From NCBI RefSeq assembly GCF_000759675.1, contig NZ_BAWM01000047.1:1-41948 (forward strand): 41,948 nucleotides of DNA. Direction: 5' to 3'. Made by a program: the position numbers and the translations under genes. This document shows positions 8,686 through 16,830 of the stretch, one piece after another. The notes beneath the pieces are model-generated. The model was not told the DNA's origin. It searched no databases and saw only the letters and a list, made by a program, of their open reading frames with translations. The stretch is from Neobacillus niacini (GTDB lineage Bacteria; Bacillota; Bacilli; Bacillales; Cytobacillaceae). Every line of letters begins with the position of its first letter. Position 1 is the stretch's first letter.

Positions 8686-9423
8686 CTATTGACTGTCTCC
8701 CATGCCAGTGTAGGTTCGGATATTACCATAAATAGTTTCTACCTCTAATTCTTTGGCGCGTTGCTTTCCTTCAGCAGCCCATAGAAATCCGCGGCGCATA
8801 ATCAGCGAGACTTCGGGCATGGAGATGATATTAGCTTGATGGCCTAATGAACTATAAAACACATTTCCCAGCCCCCAGCGTTTGGTCCAGACAACAGGCA
8901 TATCAACCGCTTTATTAGCAGCATGTGGTCCGTGAAAAACTGGGAAGCGAGTAGTAGCTAACACTTCAACGGCAGGATCGTAATGAAGGTAATATTGCTC
9001 ACTTACAACTTTAAAATCAGACAGACCCTCTAATATTGGACTTGAGGTATGCTTGATGTTGACCATGTATTCCACACCATCATTACCAGGATGGGCAACC
9101 CAATTACCGCCGGTCATAAATTGCCAGTCCACATTATTTCGGAAGGAATCACACATCCCACCATGACACCCTGCTAAACCAACACCTTCTGAAACTGCTT
9201 CAGAGATATTTAAGACATACTTTCTTTCAACTTCACCCATTGTCCAGTGGGGAACGATTAAATCCAATTGCTTTAACTTTTCCTTGTCCGCATATGAGTC
9301 AAGTGAATTGGAAACCTCTACTTGGAAGTTTTCTTCCTCTAGAATCCCTTTAAAGATTTCTGCTACCTGTTCTGGCTGGTGGCCGTCCCATCCGCCCCAA
9401 ACGATTAATGCCTTTTTTTGCAT
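8686..9423 (-). CDS. ThuA-like domain protein
   Basis: This 245-aa protein has the ThuA fold, related to class I glutamine amidotransferases. It begins KKALIVWGGWDGHQPEQVA and contains LDLIVPHWTMGE, GVGLAGCHGGMCDSF and KVVSEQYYLHYDP, all typical. The Cys-His pair in GCHGG stands where the amidotransferase nucleophile elbow would be. ThuA proteins act with Gfo/Idh/MocA oxidoreductases in disaccharide catabolism. ATG at 9423 follows GGAGTG. It is 29 bases after the upstream oxidoreductase gene, so the three genes read as one transcription unit. Confidence 0.9.
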   Translation of the reverse strand: MQKKALIVWGGWDGHQPEQVAEIFKGILEEENFQVEVSNSLDSYADKEKLKQLDLIVPHWTMGEVERKYVLNISEAVSEGVGLAGCHGGMCDSFRNNVDWQFMTGGNWVAHPGNDGVEYMVNIKHTSSPILEGLSDFKVVSEQYYLHYDPAVEVLATTRFPVFHGPHAANKAVDMPVVWTKRWGLGNVFYSSLGHQANIISMPEVSLIMRRGFLWAAEGKQRAKELEVETIYGNIRTYTGMGDSQ

Positions 9424-9452
9424 CGCTGAAACACTCCTTAGATTTTTTAAAT

Positions 9453-10613
9453 TTAAACGTCAGAAATTCGGATCCATTGGCGCTTTTCAATTGATAAATC
9501 AACCGCTTCTAAAACTTCCTGACACTTTACGCCATCACGGAAGTTTGGAACTTGCTGTCGATTTTCCCGGAAAGACTCCATCAGCTCAACAACTTCATGA
9601 ATAAAGGTATGTTCATAACCGATTGTATGTCCTGGCGGCCACCAGGCTTCGGCAAATGCGTGCGAAGGATCAGTCGCTAAGACGCGCCGGAAGCCTTGGA
9701 CATCGTTTCTGTCATCAACGAAATAAACTTGCAGTTCATTCATCCGTTCAAAGTCAAAGATAACACTGCCTTTACTACCATTGATTTCAAAAGAATTTGT
9801 ACAGCGGTGTCCAGCCGCAAAGCGAGTAGCTTCAAAGCTTCCTAGAGCTCCGTTAGCGAATCGAGCTAAAAATAAGGTAGCATCATCGACCGTTACTTCT
9901 CCTTTTTCATCCGTATCGCTGCCTTTTGCTGATAGACCAGTCATATGCGAAGGAATTGGTCTAGCTTTAATAAAGGTTTCGTTCATTCCAATGACTTCAG
10001 TAATATCCCCAATGAGATAGTGCGCCAAATCGATAAGATGTGCACCGAGATCTCCATGAGAACCTGAACCGGCAATATCCTTCTCAAGTCTCCATACACG
10101 AGGAAAGTTTGGATCGACAAGCCAATCCTGTAAAAACCAAGCACGGAAATGATAGATATCCCCAAGACTCCCTTCGTCAACAAGCTTTTTAGCTAGCATG
10201 ACTGCAGGGGCAAAACGATAATTAAACCCAACCATATGCTTAACCCCGGCAGCCTCAACAACACTAAGCATTTCTCTGGAGTCCTCCAATGTAAGCGCTA
10301 ACGGTTTTTCGCAAAAAACATGTTTGCCAGCTTGTGCAGCAGCAATCGTTATTTCTTTATGGAAGTTACTTGGGGCATTGATATCGATTAAATCAATATC
10401 GTCTTTTTCTAAAAGGCTTTTCCAGTCAGTTGTATATTCCTCCCAGCCAAATTGCTTGGCTGCAGTTGTCACACCGTCTAGGTCGCGGCCGCATATAACC
10501 TTCATTTCAGGATGAACCGTATTTGAAAAAAAAAGGGAAAGATCCCGGTAAGCATGACTATGTGCTTTACCCATAAATTTATAGCCGACCATTCCAATTC
10601 TAAGTTTTTCCAT
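9453..10613 (-). CDS. Gfo/Idh/MocA-family oxidoreductase
   Basis: This 386-aa protein starts MEKLRIGMVGYKFMGKAHSH, a Rossmann NAD(P) site, and carries FCEKPLALT near residue 95 with the catalytic lysine. GSGSHGDLGAHLIDLAHYL is the conserved catalytic loop with histidine. ATG at 10613 was chosen because AAAGGAG lies just upstream; a longer in-frame form reaching 10733 would have no ribosome binding site and would run into the divergent promoter region. It is the first gene of a unit with the ThuA-like and second oxidoreductase genes. The divergent AraC gene is its likely regulator. Confidence 0.92.
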   Translation of the reverse strand: MEKLRIGMVGYKFMGKAHSHAYRDLSLFFSNTVHPEMKVICGRDLDGVTTAAKQFGWEEYTTDWKSLLEKDDIDLIDINAPSNFHKEITIAAAQAGKHVFCEKPLALTLEDSREMLSVVEAAGVKHMVGFNYRFAPAVMLAKKLVDEGSLGDIYHFRAWFLQDWLVDPNFPRVWRLEKDIAGSGSHGDLGAHLIDLAHYLIGDITEVIGMNETFIKARPIPSHMTGLSAKGSDTDEKGEVTVDDATLFLARFANGALGSFEATRFAAGHRCTNSFEINGSKGSVIFDFERMNELQVYFVDDRNDVQGFRRVLATDPSHAFAEAWWPPGHTIGYEHTFIHEVVELMESFRENRQQVPNFRDGVKCQEVLEAVDLSIEKRQWIRISDV

Positions 10614-10673
10614 AGCTCTTATCTCCTTTTGAATTTCATCATGATTAGAACAAGAGGGAGTATTAGATAAAAA

Positions 10674-10710
10674 AACAAATCCCAGGTCATGCCATTGGAC
10701 ACGATTTGTT
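10674..10710. promoter_or_regulatory. Inverted repeat in divergent control region
   Basis: AACAAATC (10674-10681) and GATTTGTT (10703-10710) form an 8-bp inverted repeat with a 21-base spacer, which itself contains CCAGG...TTGG. It lies between the oxidoreductase operon and the AraC gene and could be the AraC operator. This is an inference from position. Confidence 0.4.
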
Positions 10711-10714
10711 CCTA

Positions 10715-10724
10715 TTATCGATAA
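10715..10724. promoter_or_regulatory. TTATCGATAA palindrome
   Basis: This is a perfect 10-bp palindrome with a central CG, placed just upstream of the -35 of the AraC promoter. The same core occurs within the longer palindrome at 41529-41542 over another promoter, so a shared LacI-type regulator is possible. Confidence 0.35.
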
Positions 10725-10741
10725 ATCTATCATTTATTCGT

Positions 10742-10770
10742 TTGACACAACAAGAAAAAACTTATATAAT
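10742..10770 (+). promoter_or_regulatory. Consensus sigma-A promoter of the AraC gene
   Basis: TTGACA (10742-10747) and TATAAT (10765-10770) match the consensus exactly and are 17 bases apart. Transcription would start near 10777, shortly before the AraC start codon at 10811. Confidence 0.85.
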
Positions 10771-10810
10771 CCTAGACAAAATTTACTCTATATTGAGGAA
10801 TATTCTAAAT

Positions 10811-11617
10811 ATGTTAATATACGAATCCAACCATTTTGATCTAATCTCAAACTTTCATACGATGAATTTAAACTTTCCAAGCCATTTCCACCGTTGTTTT
10901 GAATTACTATTCCTTGACGATGGGGAAATGGAAGTCATTATTAGTCAAAGATGTTTTCATTTGAAAACTGGACAATTCTTACTAATATTGCCGTATGAAA
11001 TTCATTCCTTTATTACAAAATCACAATCTCGAGCACAAATTTGTATTTTTTCTCCAGACTATGTTCCAACATTTCAAAGGATGATAGAAAATAGTTCACT
11101 TGAAAAGCCATTTTTCAACCTATCTTTGGAAGCAAAAACACTTATTTCTAGAACACTTTTCAAAGATAACTCAAGTCTCCTAGAACAAAAAGCAAGTCTC
11201 TATCTATTATTATCAGAGCTAATGGGGCAAACCAGCATAATTAAAGGCAAAAAACAAGAACAAGATTTGCTCCACAAGTTAATAACCTTTATTCAGGAAC
11301 ACTTTACAGAATCTATTTCTTTAAAAAGTATCGCTGGTACATTAGGATATAGTTACAATTATTTATCGAAGTATTTTAATGATAATATTAGAATGTCTTT
11401 TGCGGATTTTTTAAATGAAACTAGGGTAAACTATGCTTGTTATCTACTAAGATATACAGAAAAAAATATTACTGAAATTGCTTATCTTTGTGGTTACGAA
11501 AACATACGTTCATTCAATCGCAACTTTGTAAAAATAAAATTATGTACACCAAAAGAATACCGAGAAAAGCAGTCCCAGCCTTTTATTGATTTGTATCCTG
11601 TCAATGAAATTACTTAA
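10811..11617 (+). CDS. AraC-family transcriptional regulator
   Basis: This 268-aa protein starts MLIYESNHFDLI; ATG at 10811 is preceded by TTGAGGAA and lies downstream of the perfect promoter at 10742-10770. An in-frame extension to 10706 would begin upstream of that promoter and is rejected. The N-terminal cupin (HFHRCFELLFLDDGEMEVII) should bind a sugar. The C-terminal helix-turn-helix pair includes SLKSIAGTLGYSYNYLSKYF and ITEIAYLCGYENIRSFNRNF. It is divergent from the oxidoreductase/ThuA operon and most likely controls it. Confidence 0.92.
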   Translation: MLIYESNHFDLISNFHTMNLNFPSHFHRCFELLFLDDGEMEVIISQRCFHLKTGQFLLILPYEIHSFITKSQSRAQICIFSPDYVPTFQRMIENSSLEKPFFNLSLEAKTLISRTLFKDNSSLLEQKASLYLLLSELMGQTSIIKGKKQEQDLLHKLITFIQEHFTESISLKSIAGTLGYSYNYLSKYFNDNIRMSFADFLNETRVNYACYLLRYTEKNITEIAYLCGYENIRSFNRNFVKIKLCTPKEYREKQSQPFIDLYPVNEIT

Positions 11618-11637
11618 CCTTATAAGATGTCTAGTCC

Positions 11638-11673
11638 AAAAAAGCTGACTTTTATTATAGAGTCAGCTTTTTT
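11638..11673. terminator. Bidirectional intrinsic terminator
   Basis: AAAAAAGCTGACT (11638-11650) and AGTCAGCTTTTTT (11661-11673) form a 13-bp stem with A and T tracts on the two sides. It ends the AraC gene at 11617 and could also serve the converging remnant. Confidence 0.9.
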
Positions 11674-11736
11674 CTATTAAAAATTAATAATAAAATTAAA
11701 TCCCATCTACCGATGGTAACTGTTTGAAATACAAAT

Positions 11737-12447
11737 TTAATGTGCATTTTTTCTAAATTCGCTTGGTGTTACAGATATAGCTTGTTTGAAGATTTTGCAG
11801 AAGTACATAGACGAATTAAAACCGCAGGCAGTTCCTACTTCTAAAATGGATAAATTGGTAGTTATTAGCATATTACAGGCGTTTTGTATTTTAATATTAT
11901 TTATGTATTGTGAGATCGTAAGGCCGGTAGCTTTTTTAAAGATACGACATAAATGAAATTTTGAAATGTAAAACGTTTCTGCTATTTCTTCTATGTTGTT
12001 TATTTTATTAAATTTTTGATTTATATAGGATAATATAGGTTCAAAGTTCGCGTAAGCTGAAGGTATAGGCTCTGATCTTGGGGAACTGATGTTGTCATTT
12101 AATATAGTTAATATATCTGCCAAATAAATAAAAATACGATTATTAGAGTCAGTTAGATTTTCTTTTTCTAATAAAAGCATGAGTTTTTTTACTTTTGGAA
12201 AGATCTCTTCGTTAAGAGAGATAATCTCATTTTAAAACAACGTAATAATGAGTTGACTGAACGTTCTGTAAAAAATAAACTCAAAAAACGCTCTGTAAAA
12301 TAGATACATGTCCTTTCGCAACCATGCGTTCTGTGGCTTTTGTGAAATATATTGGGCTTAAATAATACAACATCATATTTAGTAACATCAAATATGGAAT
12401 TATTTATCAAAATATTATGAGAGCCTTGTTCGAGAAAATATACTACC
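11737..12447 (-). pseudogene. AraC-family regulator, truncated and frameshifted
   Basis: The C-terminal part (to about 12230) has a complete AraC DNA-binding domain: NNIEEIAETFYISKFHLCRI, KKATGLTISQYI and GTACGFNSSMYFCKIFKQA. The N-terminal part is in a different frame. It reads VVYFLEQGSHNILINNS, then YDVVLFKPNIFHKSH, which is cupin-like. The two join if one base is gained or lost near 12226-12236, giving NEIISLNEEIFPKVKKLMLL across the break. The first ~20-30 codons are missing: the sequence runs straight into the end of an acetyltransferase gene at about 12448. Confidence 0.82.
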
Positions 12448-12448
12448 G

Positions 12449-12805
12449 TTAACGAATTGAAATATCATTAAAATTATCTTGGATATATTGAAGAATAAAA
12501 GAGAAGAATGTGAAACCTAATCCTTGACCTGTTAATTCTGGTTTCATTCCAATCCCTATATCAATTAGTTCATCAGTATAGGCACCAAATTGACCACCAA
12601 TAGGTACTTTTGCAGAGTTTCCAAAGCAAAAAAAGCCAACTAATCTATCTTTATGATCAAGCACTACGTAATAGGGGTTTTCTAACATTTCCTTTATAGA
12701 ATCAGAATTCAATTCATTGTTATAAAAGTCATAGGGTGTCTGGTATTTCCAATTTAATATTTGTACAGCAAAATCCTCGCTCATTTTTCTAATAAATAAT
12801 TGCAT
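12449..12805 (-). pseudogene. GNAT acetyltransferase, 3'-truncated
   Basis: The 118 residues start MQLFIRKMSEDFAVQILNWK; ATG at 12805 follows AGGGATTAG. They include the acetyl-CoA-binding segment IGIGMKPELTGQGLGFTFF. GNAT proteins of this kind are usually about 150 aa and continue after FNDISIR with a strand such as LTVA-FN-RAI-LYEK-GF. Here a TAA stop follows at once and the DNA enters the AraC remnant, whose own first residues also spell LTVV in another frame. The missing C-terminal strand should make the protein unstable, though a reduced activity cannot be excluded. Confidence 0.7.
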
Positions 12806-12921
12806 CTAATCCCTACAATACAGTAAATTATTTAATTATCTCTAGTTCACCACTACAATGGAGCTTCTATCAGCTGGTTTTGTAAAATATTAATTAGCTA
12901 AAATTGGAGTACAGAATATTA

Positions 12922-13329
12922 TTAAAATTCAACATAAAAAGGTTGGAATTTTTCATTTAAACTATACTCAATTCTTTGCTTGAAATTTTTCCAAGTTACC
13001 ATTTCTAATGCTTTCTCAATAGGAAAGAAACCGACTTCCAAGGCTTCTGATATCGTGGTTAATTCTCCTCCGATTGGTCTTCCTAAAAATAATGTATTAC
13101 ATATAGAATCACTGACATTTTGAAAAACACCACAAAATTTTGTAACTTCAATATCTAATCCGCATTCTTCCTTTGTTTCCCTAACTGCTGCATCCTTTAA
13201 GGATTCACCTTCTTCAACTTGTCCACCAGGCATCTCCCATCCTCTTCGAGGTTCTTTAATTAACAAAATTTCGTTATGGTCATTTAATAAAATAGCTGCT
13301 GCTGATACAATATGTTTTGGTGGTGCCAT
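12922..13329 (-). CDS. Nudix hydrolase
   Basis: This 135-aa protein has a full Nudix box, PGGQVEEGESLKDAAVRETK followed by EECGLD, which fits GX5EX7REUXEEXGU. Such enzymes hydrolyse nucleoside diphosphate derivatives with Mg2+; the substrate cannot be inferred. ATG at 13329 follows GGGGG and AAGG. It is closely similar to the Nudix protein at 14930-15337 (same start M-(A/S)-(P/G)-PKH and same length), so the two are paralogues separated by a methyltransferase and a GNAT gene. Confidence 0.92.
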   Translation of the reverse strand: MAPPKHIVSAAAILLNDHNEILLIKEPRRGWEMPGGQVEEGESLKDAAVRETKEECGLDIEVTKFCGVFQNVSDSICNTLFLGRPIGGELTTISEALEVGFFPIEKALEMVTWKNFKQRIEYSLNEKFQPFYVEF

Positions 13330-13371
13330 ACCTTAACCCCCATTCTTAAATTTAATTAAAAACAGATTTAG

Positions 13372-14136
13372 CTATTTAAAAGCTAAAATAGTAAATTCCC
13401 ATGGTATATTTTCATTGTTCCAACCACGATGCTCATCAAATTTCTTTAATTTGAAACCAGATGTGATTACAGAATTTATTATCTCACTAAGTGTATATAA
13501 TCTTATAGACACATCAGGAAAGTCCTCTTGTTCATGCTCATCAAAAAAATGCTTATACGCTAAGTCTCCATTTTGTAATTCCTTGTCAAAATAACCTTGT
13601 TGGATTTGATATTGGATTTCAGCATTAGGACCTTTAACTATACATCTTCTTAAGGGATGAAAATCACTTAGAATCATTTCCCCACCATCTTTTAGTAATG
13701 AAAACAGAATAAACATGAATTTATCAATATCATTAAAATAGTGCAATATGCCACCTTCTAAATAAAGCATGTCAAAATGACTTCTATACTTTTTTAAGTC
13801 AATATCATAAATATCAGTGACAATATAATTAATAGAGGTATTTGCATATTCTGCTAATTCTAAGGCATATTTTTGGTTTTCTGCTGAAATATCAAATACT
13901 GTTACTTCAGCACCTAATAATGCTAATGGTACTGCTTTTCTGCCATTTGAACCGCAAATGTTTGCAATCTTCTTTCCTACAATATTTTCAAAGTATTGTT
14001 TGTGCTTTTTAAGACATGCTCTAGGGTTTTCTAATAAATGAATAGCCAAATCCTTTGGATTACCGTTACTTTTGTTCCAAAATTCATATGCTCGATATTC
14101 CCAAGCCTTTTTATTTTTTATGCTTTGTTCATTCAT
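13372..14136 (-). CDS. Class I SAM-dependent methyltransferase
   Basis: This 254-aa protein shows motif I as KIANICGSNGRKAVPLALLG followed by AEVTVFDISAEN, the acidic end of strand 2. MLYLEGGILHYFNDI and GGEMILSDFHPLRR are motifs post-I and III of Rossmann-fold methyltransferases of the UbiE/small-molecule type. ATG at 14136 is preceded by GGGGGAG. It is a single gene in the row of small minus-strand genes between 12.4 and 17.4 kb. The methyl acceptor is unknown. Confidence 0.88.
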   Translation of the reverse strand: MNEQSIKNKKAWEYRAYEFWNKSNGNPKDLAIHLLENPRACLKKHKQYFENIVGKKIANICGSNGRKAVPLALLGAEVTVFDISAENQKYALELAEYANTSINYIVTDIYDIDLKKYRSHFDMLYLEGGILHYFNDIDKFMFILFSLLKDGGEMILSDFHPLRRCIVKGPNAEIQYQIQQGYFDKELQNGDLAYKHFFDEHEQEDFPDVSIRLYTLSEIINSVITSGFKLKKFDEHRGWNNENIPWEFTILAFK

Positions 14137-14223
14137 CTTCAGTAAGACTCCCCCTAAATAGAACTCTGATAAGCTTTTAATATTCGTTATGGTATTAGAT
14201 TATCCTGCACCTAAAATGAAAAT

Positions 14224-14253
14224 GACGCTTATCCTTGTTCCAGGATAGCGCCC
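14224..14253 (-). terminator. Intrinsic terminator of the GNAT gene
   Basis: On the minus strand, GGGCGCTATCCT pairs with AGGATAAGCGTC around a short loop and is followed by ATTTTCATTTT. It lies 21 bases after the GNAT stop codon. Confidence 0.75.
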
Positions 14254-14274
14254 TTATATGGAGGAAGATTCGCG

Positions 14275-14823
14275 TTAAATTTTCTTCCATTCGTGTTCCA
14301 AAAGACTATATAGCAAAGAGTCCCGCCAACCATCTTTTATTAACAAATCTTCACGTATTCTTCCTTCTTTTGTCATTCCGACTTTTTCCAAAACTTTTGA
14401 TGAGCCAATGTTTCTAGGATCACAAGTAGCATATATACGATGAAGTTTAAGTTCTTCAAAACCAAAATCAATCAATAACATAGCAACATCGGTGGCTATC
14501 CCTATTCCCCAATAGCTCGGATTGACAATATAGGCAATCTCTCCAACCTTGTTAGTTAAGTCCCTAATGTTTAGCTCACCAGCTCCAATCATATAAGCAT
14601 TATAAACGATTGCAAAAACAAACCTTGTTCTTAGTTCTTGGTTTGCGTCTTCAATCACTTGATTAACAAATCCTTTTGAATCTTCCTCTGTATTAGGTCC
14701 CCAAGGTTGATATTGACAAACTATATCTTGTGATGCGTATTTATGAACATCAATCCAATCATGTTCCATCATTTCTCTCAGAAAAACTCTTTTACTTGAT
14801 AAAGAGTCATTTATTGCTCCCAA
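14275..14823 (-). CDS. GNAT acetyltransferase, RimJ/RimL-like
   Basis: This 182-aa protein is of the RimJ/RimL subgroup. It begins SLSSKRVFLREMMEHDWIDV, has YIVNPSYWGIGIATDVAMLL as the acetyl-CoA binding region and ends with RIYATCDPRNIGSSKVLEKV, the classic subgroup motif, and GRIREDLLIKDGWRDSLLYS. Members acetylate protein N-termini or small amines. The start is TTG at 14823 with GGGGTG upstream; no better ATG is available. It has its own terminator and so is probably a one-gene unit. Confidence 0.92.
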   Translation of the reverse strand: MGAINDSLSSKRVFLREMMEHDWIDVHKYASQDIVCQYQPWGPNTEEDSKGFVNQVIEDANQELRTRFVFAIVYNAYMIGAGELNIRDLTNKVGEIAYIVNPSYWGIGIATDVAMLLIDFGFEELKLHRIYATCDPRNIGSSKVLEKVGMTKEGRIREDLLIKDGWRDSLLYSLLEHEWKKI

Positions 14824-14883
14824 TTAATTCACCCCTATCAATTCTCCATAAAACAGCCACTTGTTACAAATTAAACAAATAGA

Positions 14884-14907
14884 GGCGTAACCTCTTAGAT
14901 CAACGCC
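14884..14907 (-). terminator. Probable terminator of the Nudix gene
   Basis: GGCGT and ACGCC form the outer stem of an imperfect hairpin just after the Nudix stop at 14930, followed on the minus strand by CTATTTGTTTAATTTG. The inner pairing is weak. Confidence 0.5.
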
Positions 14908-14929
14908 CCCTTTACTTGAATAAGATTTG

Positions 14930-15337
14930 TTAAAACGAGATACAAAAAGGATGTTCTTCCTCATCTAATATTTTGATAATTCTTTCTCTAAAGTTTGACC
15001 ATTTAACCATTTGCAAGGCTTCTTCGACGGAAAAGAAACCCACCTCTAAACTTTCACTACTGGTTTGTAATTTTCCTCCTATTGCTTTTCCTTGCCAACA
15101 AGTCGCACAAACACTTGATTTTAAATTTTGATAAATACCACAGAACTTGGTTATCTCTATATCTATCCCTGTTTCTTCTTTGACTTCTCTAACAACTCCA
15201 TCTTGAATGGTTTCCCCTACCTCAATTATTCCACCTGGAAATTCCCATCCCCTACGAGGACCTCTAATAAGTAAGATTTTTCCTTCATCATTTAAGACAA
15301 CTGCCCCAGCAGAAAGAGAGTGTTTAGGACCAGACAT
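14930..15337 (-). CDS. Nudix hydrolase, paralogue
   Basis: This 135-aa protein has the Nudix box PGGIIEVGETIQDGVVREVK then EETGID. It aligns end to end with the Nudix protein at 12922-13329 at around half identity, including VGFF-(I/V)E-AL-MV-W-NF-(Q/E)RI near the end. This points to gene duplication. ATG at 15337 follows AAAGGTGG. The substrate is not predictable. Confidence 0.92.
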   Translation of the reverse strand: MSGPKHSLSAGAVVLNDEGKILLIRGPRRGWEFPGGIIEVGETIQDGVVREVKEETGIDIEITKFCGIYQNLKSSVCATCWQGKAIGGKLQTSSESLEVGFFSVEEALQMVKWSNFRERIIKILDEEEHPFCISF

Positions 15338-15502
15338 TTTACCATACCACCTTTTTTATTTTTTTTTCTTTTGTCCCTAATAACCTCAAATTCTTGTATT
15401 GCTCTTTTAACAACCCTTCCCTTTTCTTACATAACTTTCAAATTCAAGACGCACCATGTATTTTCCTTCCATACTCCAGAAAAGGGTCCTTAATATAAGA
15501 TA

Positions 15503-15532
15503 GAGCACAATTCTTGCTGCAGAATTGCGCCC
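15503..15532 (-). terminator. Intrinsic terminator of the 2H phosphoesterase gene
   Basis: On the minus strand GGGCGCAATTCT pairs with AGAATTGTGCTC (with one G-U and one mismatch), followed by TATCTTATATT. It starts with the same GGGCGC as the terminator at 14224-14253. Confidence 0.7.
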
Positions 15533-15551
15533 TATTGCTGAATAAAGCACT

Positions 15552-16091
15552 TTATTTTTTCAATTCCTTTGAAAAATTAATTGGGGCTGTACTTTTATCA
15601 GATACATCAATTAAAGCTAGTTCTTTTATCTGAGCAAACAAAGTTTTATTTCTTTTGGAGCAGTAATTAAATGCTTCAGATAATTCTTCAAGCGATAACC
15701 TATTCGCAATTGTGCAATGTGGTATCCAGCGATCAGGTAAGTATAATGAATTTGGATCATCATTAAACTGTTCGAACTCTTTATGATGGTTAAAATGAAG
15801 ATCAAACAAGTCCTTAGTAACAGTAGGTGAGAAGAACAATGTCCCTGAATTCATAAATGAACCGATTGAATTAAAAGTGATGTCAATAGTTAGCTTATCT
15901 TTATAAAAAACATCCATTTGTTGTACATACTCAGCTATGTTTATACTATTATAACTGGCTAAAGTAATATGTGGTTTTCTATTTTCCACCTCATATGCAT
16001 AATAGGAAATAGAAAGTTCCTTTAAATCCTTCCAAATATCTTTTATTATCTGCTCCGTCTTTTCATCAAAGATAGCTATTATTCCATACAT
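15552..16091 (-). CDS. 2H phosphoesterase / 2'-5' RNA ligase-like
   Basis: This 179-aa protein has the two HxT motifs that define the 2H superfamily: KPHITLASY (H41, T43) and WIPHCTIANRL (H125, T127), about 84 residues apart as usual. Family members cleave cyclic phosphodiesters in RNA or nucleotide metabolism; some were first described as 2'-5' RNA ligases. ATG at 16091 follows AAGGTGG. It has its own terminator at 15503-15532. Confidence 0.9.
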   Translation of the reverse strand: MYGIIAIFDEKTEQIIKDIWKDLKELSISYYAYEVENRKPHITLASYNSINIAEYVQQMDVFYKDKLTIDITFNSIGSFMNSGTLFFSPTVTKDLFDLHFNHHKEFEQFNDDPNSLYLPDRWIPHCTIANRLSLEELSEAFNYCSKRNKTLFAQIKELALIDVSDKSTAPINFSKELKK

Positions 16092-16209
16092 AGTTTGACC
16101 ACCTTATTGACTAATCTGCTTCTTACTTCAATAAGAAAGGCTATTCTCTTTAAAAGTCATTTTACTGAATAAAGAATACACACAAAGAAGTTATTAAACT
16201 TCTAACTTA

Positions 16210-16770
16210 TTATAAATTTCGAGCAATATTGACTATTTTTTGAGTAACAAACTGAATTTCATCATTGTCTTTTATTAAAAACAAATGATCTGCTTCTCCT
16301 TCTTTTGGTGCTTTTACATCCCCTATATGAGACTCAGACTGTTGTCTTGCTAACACTTCCTTAAAAGTAGAAGTACTTCTAAATATAGTTGTACTACGCT
16401 GACTTTTTGCAACTCTCGCCTGAAGAACATGGTCTGGAATATCAAAATTAACTAGGATGTTGATAAATCCTTTATTATGAAATTGTTCAAGAAGATCTGA
16501 GCGACCTTTTTGATTGCGATTTGAGTTGCAAAGAATAAGATGAAAATTAGTTTGATTAACTGCATAATCAACAAGTGTTTGAGTGATAGCATATTTCAAA
16601 GTATTAGGTCCTTCTTTAGGCAGTAAGGATTTGTAATATGTATTTATAAATTCAGCATGGTTATCTTGGTCAATTACAAGTGAATAGTGTAACTGGAGTT
16701 CTAAAGCTTTAGCAAATGTAGTTTTCCCACTATGGGTTTTTCCGACTGTAATAATCACTAACCTTTTCAT
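16210..16770 (-). CDS. P-loop ATPase, zeta-toxin/kinase-like
   Basis: This 186-aa protein starts KRLVIITVGKTHSGKTTFAK with a Walker A motif GKTHSGKT at residues 10-17. FHLILCNSNRNQKGR and NILVNFDIPDHVLQARVAK resemble the second strand and lid region of small kinases such as AAA_33/zeta-like proteins. It probably phosphorylates a small molecule; no antitoxin-like gene sits beside it, so a toxin-antitoxin role is not supported. ATG at 16770 follows GGAG with 8 bases between. Confidence 0.82.
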   Translation of the reverse strand: MKRLVIITVGKTHSGKTTFAKALELQLHYSLVIDQDNHAEFINTYYKSLLPKEGPNTLKYAITQTLVDYAVNQTNFHLILCNSNRNQKGRSDLLEQFHNKGFINILVNFDIPDHVLQARVAKSQRSTTIFRSTSTFKEVLARQQSESHIGDVKAPKEGEADHLFLIKDNDEIQFVTQKIVNIARNL

Positions 16771-16830
16771 ATATGCAACTCCATTCTGGAAAATTCAGGG
16801 CATTTAATCGAACAAGCCATTTTTGTTAAT

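Noticed and set aside
10614..10733. Longer N-terminus of the oxidoreductase starting at 10733
   Set aside because: The extra residues have no family similarity, no ribosome binding site, and cover the divergent promoter region; ATG 10613 with AAAGGAG is clearly better.
16210..16770. Zeta-type toxin of a toxin-antitoxin pair
   Set aside because: A Walker A kinase fold is visible, but no small antitoxin gene lies beside it and neighbours are unrelated single genes.
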